The notes: generated by a model from the letters alone, not told the origin. DNA of 64,000 nucleotides from Bradyrhizobium sp. AZCC 1721 (GCF_036924715.1 NZ_JAZHSB010000001.1:1541001-1605000), one strand, 5' to 3'; positions 27,349 to 36,107 are shown, counted from the stretch's first letter. Numbers and translations: made by a program.

Positions 27349-27753
27349 GTGCTCAAAGACGGCACTTACGCGGCGTGGTTCAAGACCCCGCAGGGCCAAG
27401 GTACCGGTATTGCCCATGTCGCTGATGGGAAAATTTGGGGTCGCGACAGCGTCATGACCTATACCGGCACTTGCGTGGTCGACGGAGATCGATTCACCGC
27501 GACCATCACGACGAAAAGGCATACCGAGGGGCATACGGTTTTCGGTAGCAACGATGAACTCCAGCTGAAGCTCGATGGTACGTGCCCCGGCAAGATCGCT
27601 CGTTACGTTGGTACGGCTGAGCAGTTTCCGGGCGTGCTTCTTGAGCGAACGCTCATTCTCAGCGAACAACAACCGCCAACGCTCGAGCCGAGCGCGCCGC
27701 CGCCAAAGTTCGACCCCGACAGACTGCCGAAGTTGCCGACGCGCGGCCGGTGA
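27349..27753 (+). CDS. GrlR-like protein (type III secretion negative-regulator family)
   Basis: A 134-residue protein with the all-beta pattern of the GrlR family: MLKDGTYAAWFKTPQGQGTG, then GIAHVADGKIWGRDSVMTYT, repeated G-D/S-F-T-A-T strands, and a closing LERTLILSEQQPP. A Pro-rich tail follows (about 110-134). The GTG start at 27349 is preceded by GAGGGAGAGGAA. GrlR of enteric pathogens binds the GrlA activator of a type III secretion system; rhizobial relatives are common and their partner is unknown. No secretion gene lies in this window, so that role is not supported here. Confidence 0.72.
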   Translation: MLKDGTYAAWFKTPQGQGTGIAHVADGKIWGRDSVMTYTGTCVVDGDRFTATITTKRHTEGHTVFGSNDELQLKLDGTCPGKIARYVGTAEQFPGVLLERTLILSEQQPPTLEPSAPPPKFDPDRLPKLPTRGR

Positions 27754-28361
27754 TGCGATCAGATGCTGGCTTCAGGGTCGGCAGGCGGGGAAACGCCGCG
27801 CCCCGCCATATCGCTCATTACAAAATTTTTCAGCAGTATCGGGACCGGCGGTCACGCTCCCGAGCAAAAGCCCAGCAGTCGGGTTCGACTGCCGGGGCGA
27901 TCGCAAGCATGATTTTCGTGATGAAGCGTCCTGCAAGCTACGCAATACGCGGCCGCGGTCCTTGATCAGGATCAATAGACCGTGCCGGGTCGCTCCCGCG
28001 TGCAGCATGCCGACGACCAAGCCATTCACCAAAGCGGCACCGCTGAAAACTGCCATCATCGAACGCGGCAGGCTCGCCGCGCGGCGAACCGGGACGAAGC
28101 CGACGCTGTTGAGGCGGAATGGGCGAACGCGATGCGACGGTTCGTGTCGTCATGCTCGCCGCCGGTCACAGACGATCCGCAACACGTCATCGCCGCTGGC
28201 GTATGTGGCTCAACCGGCGAACCGATGTTTGGTTCCTGCCAGCAGCCTACGTAGCAGTTAACGACGCGGAAGAGGGCGCGGTCGCTTCTTCGTTGGTGGT
28301 GATGCTGTAAAGATCGCACGCCTATCAAGGGCCGTCCAATGAACGAGCCGATTCATGCGCG
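27754..28361. other. gene-free interval
   Basis: About 600 bases with several overlapping open frames on both strands, none with a ribosome binding site or recognisable motif. GC content is high, so long open frames are expected by chance. I see no RNA gene or repeat here. Confidence 0.3.
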
Positions 28362-28562
28362 CTAGTCCCGATTGCTGCGCAGGTCCTTTAGTTTGCGCAC
28401 GTAGTAGCCCTGGCTCTGAAGCGCTGACCTAATCTCGTCACTGACTTTGATGACCCTCTTCTTGCTCTTGCGCCATTTCCCTTGCTCGCCAATAGGTGGC
28501 ATCGGAAATCCCTTCTTCACAACGAGCAGATTGCGCTTGGTGTTGAAATACACGTCGACCAT
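28362..28562 (-). CDS. small hypothetical basic protein
   Basis: A 66-residue, lysine/arginine-rich protein (MVDVYFNTKRNLLVVKKGFP, then KWRKSKKRVIKVSDEIRSAL). The ribosome binding site is strong (GGGGAGG, seven bases upstream), which supports it as real. The charge could fit nucleic-acid binding, but no known fold is recognised. It stands alone between two gene-free stretches. Confidence 0.62.
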   Translation of the reverse strand: MVDVYFNTKRNLLVVKKGFPMPPIGEQGKWRKSKKRVIKVSDEIRSALQSQGYYVRKLKDLRSNRD

Positions 28563-28944
28563 ATGCTGCCTCCCCTGAAACGACAGAGCTTATCGCCTGT
28601 GAGCAAAAGCACGGGTTGCCAAAATACAACACCGAGCCATTATCGGGCGTTCGTGGTCGCGCGCCAGCAAGCGATTCCGGTGGGTCGCAGGCCGATTGGC
28701 AGCGGCTTTATTCTGGCTGTTCGGATTTTCGTGTTGAGTTGTAGTAATCGCCTGCCGGCATTGGGCCTGCGCCTACTAGGCTTGAACGGAGTGCGAGAGT
28801 TTCGGCAGCGAGAGGGGACCGGATCCAAGCCTGTCAGCAGAGCACTGCACTCGCCTATAGAACGACCTCTAAATCGTGCCTGGCCTCCTGTTCGCCTAGA
28901 TTGGAAGCCCATCATTGGATTTTCCGTAGATTATCTGGCTCGCG
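28563..28944. other. gene-free interval
   Basis: Nothing recognised. It was inspected for tRNA-like cloverleaves because of several short inverted segments, but no anticodon arm or GTTC-loop pattern is present. Confidence 0.3.
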
Positions 28945-29142
28945 ATGAAGTCATCTAAGCCCCGGGAATGGACCGAACTAGAGGTTAAAAGCCTGATCTC
29001 CATGAGCGGGCAGCGGCATAGTGCGGCAGAAATATCGAAATCCCTTGGACGCTACGTTGGTTCGGTGAAAACGAAGGCGCGAGAGCTTGGATTAGTAGCT
29101 GTCAAAAAGCGATCAAAGTCCCGCCGGTGGGGCGCGAACTGA
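28945..29142 (+). CDS. small SANT/Myb-like DNA-binding protein
   Basis: A 65-residue basic protein. WTELEVKSLISMSGQRHSAA, then EISKSLGRYVGSVKTKAREL, forms a single three-helix SANT/Myb-like unit (W-x(5)-L ... S-A-A-E-I-S-K-x-L-G-R ... V-x-x-K-A-x-x-L-G). The protein at 45844 has the same layout (WTKDDVRTM ... VAKIAKALKR ... AAKLGI). Such proteins are common in rhizobia and are presumed regulators. The start ATG at 28945 has no clear Shine-Dalgarno. Confidence 0.6.
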   Translation: MKSSKPREWTELEVKSLISMSGQRHSAAEISKSLGRYVGSVKTKARELGLVAVKKRSKSRRWGAN

Positions 29143-29435
29143 TGACTATTGGAGATGGAAGCGGCGCGCTCCCGCGTTAAATGGCTATCATCCAGTCGGA
29201 TCACCGAGCGCACGCCACAACCTGCGTTGCCTCCGAATGCAATCTAATGACGTCACCCAGGCCCTGGCCGGCGGCGGCAGCGCCACGATCGCCGCGGTGG
29301 TCAGGACTGCCGAGTCGCTCACTCTCGGCGCATCATCGCTTCCTTAGCCAACCGCTCGGATCGCGTGGGCGGTTCTCAACAAGGCGCATGCGAACACTGG
29401 TGACCCAAATGGCCCATTCGAGGCCTGTCCGTTTA
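29143..29435. other. gene-free interval
   Basis: No intact gene. A rightward frame near 29345 reads PTARIAWAVLNKAHA, faintly like the C-terminal end of IS110-type transposases, but too short to assign. Confidence 0.25.
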
Positions 29436-29859
29436 TCAGCTCGCATGCGCGCTGATATCCATGATGGCCCGGAGCACCACACGCTCCAAGCAGAGGCCGG
29501 ATACATTGATGCAAGACCGCATCTGCCAGGTGGACGAAACCTCTTGCAACGCGCGGCCGGACCATACATTGGTGATGTCATACCAATCTCGGCCGATGAT
29601 CCGCTCGCTACAGCCCGGACAGTACGTGCTTTGGCCCCTCTCGTCATGGACATTGCCGGTGTAGACGAACTGCAGCCCGGCCTTGCGCGCGATGTCGCGA
29701 GCCATCGTCAGGGTGAGGGCCGGCGTCCGGGGCAGATCCAGCATCTTGTAGTCAGGGTGGAAGGCGGTGAAATGCAAGGGCACGTCAGGTCCTAGCCTTG
29801 TCATCACCCATTCGCTCAGCTTTTTTCACCTCCTCTGAGCTGTCATTGTGACCCGGGGG
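29436..29859 (-). pseudogene. amrS: C-terminal fragment of a radical SAM enzyme of the AmrS type
   Basis: The frame from 29807 reads LGPDVPLHFTAFHPDYKMLD, then GLQFVYTGNVHDERGQSTYC and PGC. This is the characteristic C-terminal part of the AmmeMemoRadiSam-system radical SAM protein, including the conserved STYCPGC cysteines. Upstream, a second frame gives PPGHNDSSEEVKK, which normally runs straight into LSEWV. One extra A in the six-A run (29821-29826, T on the plus strand) breaks the join. The N-terminal radical SAM CxxxCxxC part is absent and the tail after GRDWYDIT is foreign. The piece is inactive. Confidence 0.7.
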
Positions 29860-30094
29860 GCATGCTATCGGTGGTCCCGCCTGCGGCGGCTCTTGTTCGT
29901 GATGCGAGCTAAGGGGCGACATCTCGGTCACGCCGCCAAAGCCGATGACCTTCAACTCTTGTCGTAAGGGTGGGACTTCGTCTATGCGGTGCGGACGATA
30001 TCCCATCTCACGGCGGGCCATCCCCCGTGAATGACCCCAAAAGCAAAGCATTTGGTGGTAGTATGGAGATAAGGAACTGGGGAAACAGACCCCA

Positions 30095-31864
30095 ATGGCT
30101 CTAGATCAGACCAAACGCAAGCTCGCGGCTATTCTCGCTGCCGATATTGCCGGCTATAGCCGGCTGATGGGTGCGGACGAAGAGGGCACGCTCGCCCGCC
30201 TCAAGGTGCTCCGCCGCGAGCTGATCGATCCAAAGAACAAGCAACATCGCGGCCGCATCGTGAAAACGACTGGTGATGGAATTCTAATTGAGTTTCCAAG
30301 CGTGGTGGATGCAGTTCGCTGCGCGATCGAGGTTCAGCAGGGCATGGTCGAACGCAATGCTGACGTACCGCAGGAGAAACGAATTGAGTTTCGTGTCGGG
30401 GTTAATCTTGGGGACGTGATGATCGAAGGCCGAGACCTCTATGGCGATGGCGTGAACATCGCGGCACGACTTGAGGCGCTGGCCGAACCCGGCGGCATAT
30501 GTATCTCACGTACAGTCCTCAGTCACGCGCGCGATAAGGTGTCTTTCGACGTCGAGGACGCGGGCGAACAGACGCTGAAGAATATCGCCCGGCCGGTCCA
30601 CGTTTACCGTATTATCGATCCAAGCCAGCGGCCCGCGACGCGCAAACCTGAGGTTCCGGCGCTCGCGTTGCCCGACAAACCGTCCGTCGCCGTGCTGCCA
30701 TTCACCAACATGAGTGGCGACCCCGAGCAAGAGTTCGTCTCCGATGGGGTCGCCGAGGATGTGATCACGGCACTATCGCACTATCCCTCGCTGTTCGTCA
30801 TCGCCCGGAACTCGTCCTTCACCTACAAGGGTCGAGCGGTCGATGTGAAACAGGTCGGACGCGAGCTCGGCGTGCGCTATGTGCTCGAAGGTAGCGTGCG
30901 CAAGGCCGGCAATCGGATCCGCGTCACTGCGCAATTGATAGAGGCAGGAACCAGCAACCATGTGTGGGCCGAGCGCTACGACCGAGATCTCGCCGATATT
31001 TTCGCTATGCAGGACGAACTCACCGAAGCGTTAACGACCGCCTTGGCCCCCGCCATCGCAGACGCCGAGCTGCGACGCGCCATGCGCAAGCCACCGGAGA
31101 GCCTCGATGCCTGGGCGGCCTATCAGCGCGGTCTGTGGCATCTGAGCAAAGCTACCCCAGACGACGATGCGACGGCAGAGAGTTTTTTTAAGCAGGCAAT
31201 CGATCTCGACCCGACCTTCGCCGGCGGCTACAGCGCGCTCGCCTTGTATCAGCTGCAAGCGGCCGCGATCTACCAGAAGCTGGATCTGCCAAGCGCGCAA
31301 CGCTCGGCCGAGGCCTTGGCCCGTCGGGCGGTCGCGCTCGATGGCGCCGATGCAGAATCCCGTTCATGCCTCGGCTGGGCCTTGCAAGCGCGCGGCGACG
31401 CCGACGGTGCGTTGGCGGAGATCGAGCGAGCTCTCTCAATGAGTCCAAATCTGGCCATCGCGCATGGCCACAGAGGCGCGACGCTGATCTTCGCGGGACG
31501 GCCAAGGGAAGGGCTCACGGCTCTCGAAACATGTATCAGGCTTGACCCCCGCGATCCGTATCTGGCAGTACGTTTATTGCACATTGCATGCGGACTATAT
31601 TTCTGCAGCGAATACGAGGCTTCGATCGAAGCCGCGAAACGGCTGATCCGGTCGTTTCCCGATTTTCCGATGATCTACCGCTGGCCCGCGGCGGCGCTGG
31701 GCCAACTTGGGCGCACAACGGAAGCGAAGGATGCATTGGAGAAGGCCGTCTCGCGCGCACCGGGGGCATTCGACATGTATGTCCGCAGGCGAGCTCCGTG
31801 GTTTCGGCCGGAGGATCACGCTCATCTCGTCGAGGGTTTGCGCAAGGCCGGCTGGAATGGTTGA
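30095..31864 (+). CDS. class III adenylate/guanylate cyclase with TolB-like and TPR domains
   Basis: A 589-residue signalling protein. Residues 8-180 are a class III cyclase domain (LAAILAADIAGYSRLMGADE with the first metal-binding Asp, then TTGDGILIEF with the second, and GDGVNIAARLEALA). Residues 190-320 are a TolB-like/FlgO-type domain (VAVLPFTNMSGDPEQEFVSD and VRYVLEGSVRKAGNRIRV). Residues 340-580 hold about six TPR units. The layout is abundant in Bradyrhizobium. It is cytoplasmic, with no membrane helix. The Asn/Arg transition-state residues appear present (NIAARLE), so cAMP synthesis is likely. The ATG at 30095 follows a weak AGGAACTGGGG. Confidence 0.88.
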   Translation: MALDQTKRKLAAILAADIAGYSRLMGADEEGTLARLKVLRRELIDPKNKQHRGRIVKTTGDGILIEFPSVVDAVRCAIEVQQGMVERNADVPQEKRIEFRVGVNLGDVMIEGRDLYGDGVNIAARLEALAEPGGICISRTVLSHARDKVSFDVEDAGEQTLKNIARPVHVYRIIDPSQRPATRKPEVPALALPDKPSVAVLPFTNMSGDPEQEFVSDGVAEDVITALSHYPSLFVIARNSSFTYKGRAVDVKQVGRELGVRYVLEGSVRKAGNRIRVTAQLIEAGTSNHVWAERYDRDLADIFAMQDELTEALTTALAPAIADAELRRAMRKPPESLDAWAAYQRGLWHLSKATPDDDATAESFFKQAIDLDPTFAGGYSALALYQLQAAAIYQKLDLPSAQRSAEALARRAVALDGADAESRSCLGWALQARGDADGALAEIERALSMSPNLAIAHGHRGATLIFAGRPREGLTALETCIRLDPRDPYLAVRLLHIACGLYFCSEYEASIEAAKRLIRSFPDFPMIYRWPAAALGQLGRTTEAKDALEKAVSRAPGAFDMYVRRRAPWFRPEDHAHLVEGLRKAGWNG

Positions 31865-31941
31865 GGCCGCATTGAAGTCCGTCGTCTTACCCGATCCGGA
31901 CGGCCTGTGATTTACAGGCGAATGTCCGAAATGGGTCCAAG

Positions 31942-32091
31942 CTGTGTGAAAACCCGCGTGAGCCAACGACGTGCATAATTGTTTCTCAATTGTCGTCTCC
32001 CGACAGAGGTTGCCAGTGCAATTGGTCTCCGCATCGACGAAATTGAGACAGATGTTCTACACGCAAATTGAACGACAGACTTTTCACACAG
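31942..32091. mobile_element. MITE-like element with IS1182-type ends
   Basis: A 150-bp segment bounded by a perfect 11-bp inverted repeat, CTGTGTGAAAA at the left and TTTTCACACAG at the right. The same sequence occurs at the end of the IS1182-like element (GTTTTCACACAGCC at 61356-61369). It has no coding capacity. It seems to sit inside a copy of the dispersed repeat: 'gtccgaaatgggtcc' precedes it and 'gcggacatg...agtgccaac' follows. No target duplication was resolved. Confidence 0.55.
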
Positions 32092-32326
32092 AAACCTGAC
32101 TCTGACGGGAGGCCCGGTTCTGGCGCCAAGCGGACATGCGACGAAGCGGTGCGGTCCGAAAAGTGCCAACAGCGGAAATGGTCGATCGCGGCTTTAATGT
32201 TCGCAAAGAGCATTCGGACACTTCGAGAACCCACAAATTTTCGTAATTTGGTTCAGATCGCCGTTAGGTTGTTGATGGTATAGACCTCTCGCACAAACCG
32301 ATTAGCCGGTCGTGGGCGGACAAGGC

Positions 32327-32662
32327 ATGGATACAGTCACGAAAATAATCGCAGCTCCGGCGGCTCTTTGGGCAGCCGTGGTCGGCCTCGTCGCCCTGCT
32401 TCCGCTTGGCTTGGGAATCTACTGGCTCTTCAACAAGCAGGCCAGATTGAGAGATTTGGCTGAGTTGAGAAAGAAACTTGATGAACTAAGGGTCTCTGAT
32501 CCTGAGTATGGCGCTGTCAGGGCGCTTTACACGTCGATGATGGTCGATGCGGAGCGCTGGGGTTTTGTTAAATCTGGCTCTGGATCGGGCGGCGATGGTG
32601 AAAGCGCCGACCACAGCGTTGGTGGTCATGTGGGCGATGGCAACGCCGGCAGTGATCACTGA
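32327..32662 (+). CDS. hypothetical membrane protein
   Basis: A 111-residue protein with one clear membrane helix (about residues 8-34, LWAAVVGLVALLPLGLGIYW), a charged helical middle (RLRDLAELRKKLDELRVSDP) and a Gly/Ser/His-rich C-terminal tail (SGSGSGGDGESADHSVGGHV) that is probably disordered. The ATG at 32327 follows GGACAAGG. It is followed after 27 bases by another small membrane protein gene, so the two look like an operon. I do not recognise the family; a holin-like or signalling-accessory role cannot be told apart. Confidence 0.6.
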   Translation: MDTVTKIIAAPAALWAAVVGLVALLPLGLGIYWLFNKQARLRDLAELRKKLDELRVSDPEYGAVRALYTSMMVDAERWGFVKSGSGSGGDGESADHSVGGHVGDGNAGSDH

Positions 32663-32689
32663 TGGTCGAGATGAGCGACGGAGGCTCAG

Positions 32690-32893
32690 ATGGCTGAGGC
32701 CGTTGTTCGTCTTATCGGTGCGTTGATCCAGGCGGCGTTTGAACTTCTCGTCCATCATACGGGCAAGAAGGTTCTGTCTCTTTGGGGCCGCAAGTCGAAC
32801 CCGTTTATCGAATTGCTGATCGGTCTGGTCGTCTGGAGCGTCGCCGGACTTCTGTTGGTCGCTGCTATTGCAGCACTCGCCTCAAAGGCATGA
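32690..32893 (+). CDS. small hypothetical membrane protein
   Basis: A 67-residue protein with a first amphipathic helix (AEAVVRLIGALIQAAFELLV), a basic turn (HHTGKKVLSLWGRK) and a C-terminal membrane helix (ELLIGLVVWSVAGLLLVAAI). GACGGAGG lies just before the ATG. It probably forms a unit with the preceding membrane protein gene. No known family is recognised. Confidence 0.6.
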   Translation: MAEAVVRLIGALIQAAFELLVHHTGKKVLSLWGRKSNPFIELLIGLVVWSVAGLLLVAAIAALASKA

Positions 32894-32967
32894 CAGGATG
32901 TTCGCGGCAGCGACTGAGGGTGCCGCAAGAGATGCCGGATGATGAGCGGGCAGCAAATGTCTGAGAT

Positions 32968-33065
32968 GGGTCAATCGCGTCATTTTGGTCGTCGGCCGAC
33001 TACTTCCGGTCTTCCCCTGGAAACGGACATCGTCAGGGCCGATCGCCATGTCTCAAAGGTGCCAA
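32968..33065. repeat. dispersed 98-bp repeat, copy A
   Basis: Shares the pattern GGGTCAATCGCGTC ... GCCGACTACTTCCGGTCT ... CGGACAT ... CATGTCTCAAAGGTGCCAA with copies at 36116, 49063, 54640, 56145 and 57790. All are between genes and in the same orientation. Confidence 0.8.
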
Positions 33066-33105
33066 TAGGAGCCGATCGTTGAGAGCTTGACCGGTTCAAC
33101 CGGAG

Positions 33106-33240
33106 CTATTTCTTCCTCCCTGGCATGAAGTTCGGCTGCCAGGTCGCGGCCTTTTGGCTGGGCGCCGCGGCGATGACCTTGACCTTTTCTTTCTTGGGCT
33201 TCTTGGCTTCGCGGTTGCCTCGTTGCTGGCTTTTGGCCAT
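33106..33240 (-). CDS. 44-residue basic protein
   Basis: Encodes MAKSQQRGNREAKKPKKEKV, then KVIAAAPSQKAATWQPNFMP and GRKK. This very small lysine-rich protein is, from memory, conserved across Bradyrhizobium and relatives. AGGAGGAGA lies seven bases before the ATG, a strong ribosome binding site. The bias toward Lys/Arg suggests RNA, ribosome or DNA contact, but no function is known. It lies directly downstream of a relic with which it is in register, and may once have been co-translated with it. Confidence 0.7.
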   Translation of the reverse strand: MAKSQQRGNREAKKPKKEKVKVIAAAPSQKAATWQPNFMPGRKK

Positions 33241-33524
33241 GGCAGTCTCCTCCTGTTTTTCAAGATGATTGAATTCATCTGACAACAGGACCTGCCCGCT
33301 GATAACAGGACCTGCCCGCGCGGGGTGCAGATCCTCACGTCGAGGTAGCCTTCTTGCACGAACTGCCTGGCCTTCTTCAGCGCGGCCGCCGCCGTGACGC
33401 GGCCGAGATTTTCGCGAGCCCCTTCATGGTTGCCACCGACCCGGTATTTCAGTTTAGGCTTGGACAACGCCGCCGCGTTGCCCACATGCCCACAGCAACC
33501 GCAACAGAAAAGGAAGAGTCTCAA
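33241..33524 (-). pseudogene. hypothetical small protein disrupted by a 20-bp tandem duplication
   Basis: The frame reads KLKYRVGGNHEGARENLGRV, then TAAAALKKARQFVQEGYLDV and RICTPRGQVLLS, a well-formed small protein. It then becomes Ser/Cys/Arg-rich. The DNA shows a direct 20-base duplication (GGGCAGGTCCTGTT(A/G)TCAG twice in tandem, 33288-33324 region). Removing one copy restores SDEFNHLEKQEETAMAKSQ in frame with the next gene. The duplication therefore breaks the gene. The start is unclear; a TTG before SKPKLKYRV is a candidate. Function unknown. Confidence 0.55.
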
Positions 33525-33711
33525 GCCGAGATTCCAAATTGACCGCGCGGCTTGGCCGATGCAACCTCGGGATCGCTGCCAACAGGAGCAGAGAGGCGCC
33601 GCCCGTCGGCTAGATCAACGGCCGTCTGCGGCGCGACACCAGCGGTGCGAGGAGTCAATCACGCCGCACCACCTTACCGGTCGCCAAGTCTGAGATTGGG
33701 GGAATAGGGGA

Positions 33712-34914
33712 ATGATCCGGAACGCGAATCATCGCGGCGCGCGCCGGAGCGGGCCGTTCAGCGTTATGGTGGCACTCGCTCTCTGTGTTAGCGCCCCGCT
33801 CGACAGCACCCTTGCTCGCGCTCCCGAAAACGGAGAACTCAGCGCTCCCGAAGTGCCCGCGGATTTCGGGGCCGTGCAAATTGCGGGTCCGTTCGAGTTC
33901 CCTTGGTCCATCGCTGTTCTGCCAAACGGCTCCATTCTCCTTACGGAACGTGTTGGCCGCCTTCAACTCATCCGGCCGGGGTCAAGTGCTCGCGAAATAA
34001 CCGGCGTCCCTCCCGTCCTGTTCAGCGGGCACTCCGGACTTCTCGACGTTTCCGTTGATCCAGGTTTCGGCGAAAATGGCATTATCTACCTGTCTTATGT
34101 GCACGGAACCGGGTCATCCTCCACGATCCGCGTGCTCCGGGCCAAGCTCGATGAGCCGCGCTCGAAGCTTAAGCACAAGCAGGTCATCTTTGAGAGCTCG
34201 CCGCCCGCGCCGAGCCCGAACCAACTCGGAGGCCGGATCGCTGTGACCGGCGATGGATACCTATTTTTGACGCTTGGTGACCGCTGGGAGGGTGAGCGCG
34301 CGCAGGATCTGGCTGATCACGCCGGGTCAATCATTCGCATCCGCACCGACGGCTCGGTTCCGTGGGACAACCCGTTTGTTTCGCTGCCGGAGGCGAAGCC
34401 GGAGATCTGGAGCTATGGTCATCGCAACCCGCAAGGCCTCGCTTTTCATGCGCGTAGCGGCCAGTTGTGGTCGCATGAGCACGGACCGAAGGGCGGCGAT
34501 GAGCTCAATTTGATCATCTCCGGCCGCAATTACGGGTGGCCCGTCATTACGCACGGTATCGGATATGCGGACGAGCCGATTGGCGAGGGTGCTGCCAAGC
34601 ACGGTATGGAGCAGCCCGTTTATCATTGGACACCCTCGATTGCTCCGTCGGGATTGGCTCTCGAAGGTCTCGACCGTATCACCGGATTCTGGATTGGCGC
34701 GCTCGCTGGAGAAGCGTTGGTCAACCTGGACATGAAGGAGGGGCGGATCGCTTCCGAACGGCGTTTCCTCCGTGGCGAACTTGGTCGCATTCGTGACGTG
34801 CGCGTCGACTCCAACAACCTTGTATACTTTGTTACCGATGGTCTTGCTGGGGAGGTGTACCGGCTCGAGCCGGTCGTCGAACAGGCACACCAAGAGGAAA
34901 GGCGTCGGAGGTGA
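33712..34914 (+). CDS. PQQ-dependent sugar dehydrogenase-like protein (YliI/sGDH family)
   Basis: A 400-residue secreted beta-propeller. The N terminus (MIRNANHRGARRSGPFSVMV and ALALCVSAPLDSTLA) is a signal peptide. The six-bladed propeller includes FPWSIAVLPNGSILLTERVG, GHSGLLDVSVDPGF, LFLTLGDRWEGERAQDL, EIWSYGHRNPQGLAF, EHGPKGGDELNLI and the final GRIRDVRVDSNNLVYFVTD. YGHRNPQG and HGPKGGDE are the PQQ/calcium-site motifs. Such enzymes oxidise aldose sugars in the periplasm, passing electrons to a quinone or cytochrome. GGGGAA lies just before the ATG. The gene stands alone. Confidence 0.87.
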   Translation: MIRNANHRGARRSGPFSVMVALALCVSAPLDSTLARAPENGELSAPEVPADFGAVQIAGPFEFPWSIAVLPNGSILLTERVGRLQLIRPGSSAREITGVPPVLFSGHSGLLDVSVDPGFGENGIIYLSYVHGTGSSSTIRVLRAKLDEPRSKLKHKQVIFESSPPAPSPNQLGGRIAVTGDGYLFLTLGDRWEGERAQDLADHAGSIIRIRTDGSVPWDNPFVSLPEAKPEIWSYGHRNPQGLAFHARSGQLWSHEHGPKGGDELNLIISGRNYGWPVITHGIGYADEPIGEGAAKHGMEQPVYHWTPSIAPSGLALEGLDRITGFWIGALAGEALVNLDMKEGRIASERRFLRGELGRIRDVRVDSNNLVYFVTDGLAGEVYRLEPVVEQAHQEERRRR

Positions 34915-34975
34915 GGAGCAAGGGGCGCCTCTAGTCCAGACTCCGCGAGTTTAAAAATCCCATCAAGTGCGCGTT

Positions 34976-35085
34976 TCGCGGGATCGTGAGCACGGATTTC
35001 AGAGCTTCATGAGCATAGATTTCACAGCTTCATGAGCATAGATTTCAGACGATCGTGAGCACCGATTTCGCGGGATCGTGAGCCG
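34976..35085. repeat. IS21-type end with multiple direct repeats
   Basis: About five copies of a motif like GATCGTGAGCACNGATTTC or TTCATGAGCATAGATTTC follow one another (for example GGGATCGTGAGC at 34980 and 35073). Tandem repeats of this sort form the transposase-binding ends of IS21-family elements. They precede an istA start, as expected. Confidence 0.65.
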
Positions 35086-35170
35086 CCCCGCGCGCCCGCT
35101 TCGGCCGACATCTCAAGCGGCTTAGGACAGCCTCGTCGTTTAACGAGGAAGCCCACTGCCTACCCAGAGA

Positions 35171-35380
35171 TTGTCGATGCGCCGGAACAGAGAAGTCCTT
35201 CGTCTCAAGCATGTTCAAGGCCTACCGGAACGGGCGATTGCCCGCACGATCGGCATCAGCAACGGCGTCGTGCATGGTTATCTGCGCCGGGCCGGCGCTG
35301 CCGGGCTCAGTTGGCCGCTGCCAGATGGCCTGACTGATGAAGATCTTGAACTCTTGCTTTTCTCCGCGCCGCGGGCGGCC
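35171..35380 (+). pseudogene. istA: istA N-terminal fragment (IS21-family transposase)
   Basis: MSMRRNREVLRLKHVQGLPE, then RAIARTIGISNGVVHGYLRR and AGLSWPLPDGLTDEDLELLL, is the N-terminal helix-turn-helix region of IS21 IstA. It runs from a TTG or the ATG at 35177 to about 35375 and stops being IstA-like at LLLFSAP. There the sequence changes to group II intron DNA in the opposite orientation. The integrase core with its D,D(35)E residues is absent, so the piece is dead. The IS was cut by recombination or by a deletion with the intron piece. Confidence 0.78.
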
Positions 35381-36107
35381 TCGCAGGCCTTCGGAATGTA
35401 GGTACGTCTGGCCGGACGCGCTCGGTAACTGCCCCGATGCACCTTGTCGTGCAGGTCCTCTAGCTTCTCTTCGAGGTTCTCTCCGTAGGTCTGCCACGGC
35501 GCGGAGTCCTGTTCAAGCGACAGGTAGCTCCGCTTCAGGAGATCAACGGTGATGTGATGCAGCAGTGCAGTGAACCGTACACTCTTGCTCTGTCGCGCCG
35601 CTCGGCGCACGGCAATGAGTCCGTTCGACGCGTTGTCCCGACGCAGTGTCCGGGCCGCGGCCGTCTCGTCGCCGTTCCCCTTGGGCGGGGTCCTTCCCTC
35701 CACGGCCTCCGCCGAGGGCAAGCCCTCTTTGTTCGGCCGCGTGCATGTTCACCGTTCGGCTGTTGCCTTCATGAACCGGCCCGGCTTGCCTGTCCGGACA
35801 CGGATGAGACTTCCCAGGTTCCGTGCAAAGAACCTCTCCACGTGCACAAGATCTCCGACTGCGCGAGGTTCTTCCGATGCAAGCCATTCGCCATGGGACG
35901 ATGTTGCCTTCTCTTCAACGGAAGGAGATCGGCACCTCGGAATTAGACCCGTTTCGCAGCTCAATACTTGGCCCGTGGTCTCCCCTGTGAGCGCTTCACG
36001 TCGGCCCTCGCGGGACGCCGCGCATCACTCGAGGTCGGGGCGGATGGCTAGTCCTTACCCCATGGGGGACTTTCACCTCCTATTCTTTGCCAGCTTTCCT
36101 GGCGCAC
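35381..36107 (-). mobile_element. truncated group II intron with 5' end and reverse-transcriptase N terminus
   Basis: Reading leftward from 36107 the intron starts GTGCGCCAGGAAAGCTGGCA, the bacterial group II 5' consensus (GTGYG). The domain I/IV leader runs to an intron-encoded protein that keeps RFTALLHHITVDLLKRSYLS, then GENLEEKLEDLHDKVHRGSY and RARPARRTYIPKA, i.e. the RT N terminus up to the first palm strand. Between SAPW and QTYGEN about six residues normally present (GVDGVT) are missing. The element ends at the junction with istA at 35375-35388, and RT, maturase and domains V-VI are lost. Confidence 0.75.

Noticed and set aside
28740..28860. Short inverted segments that could suggest a tRNA or structured RNA.
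   Set aside because: No cloverleaf, anticodon loop or conserved T-arm can be drawn.
29181..29795. A 204-codon plus-strand frame.
   Set aside because: Its second half is the reverse of the AmrS fragment, and the first half has no domain or start signal.
34976..35085. Short spaced repeats that could suggest a CRISPR array.
   Set aside because: Units are degenerate, spacers are a few bases long, and the block sits directly before istA, so it is an IS21 end.
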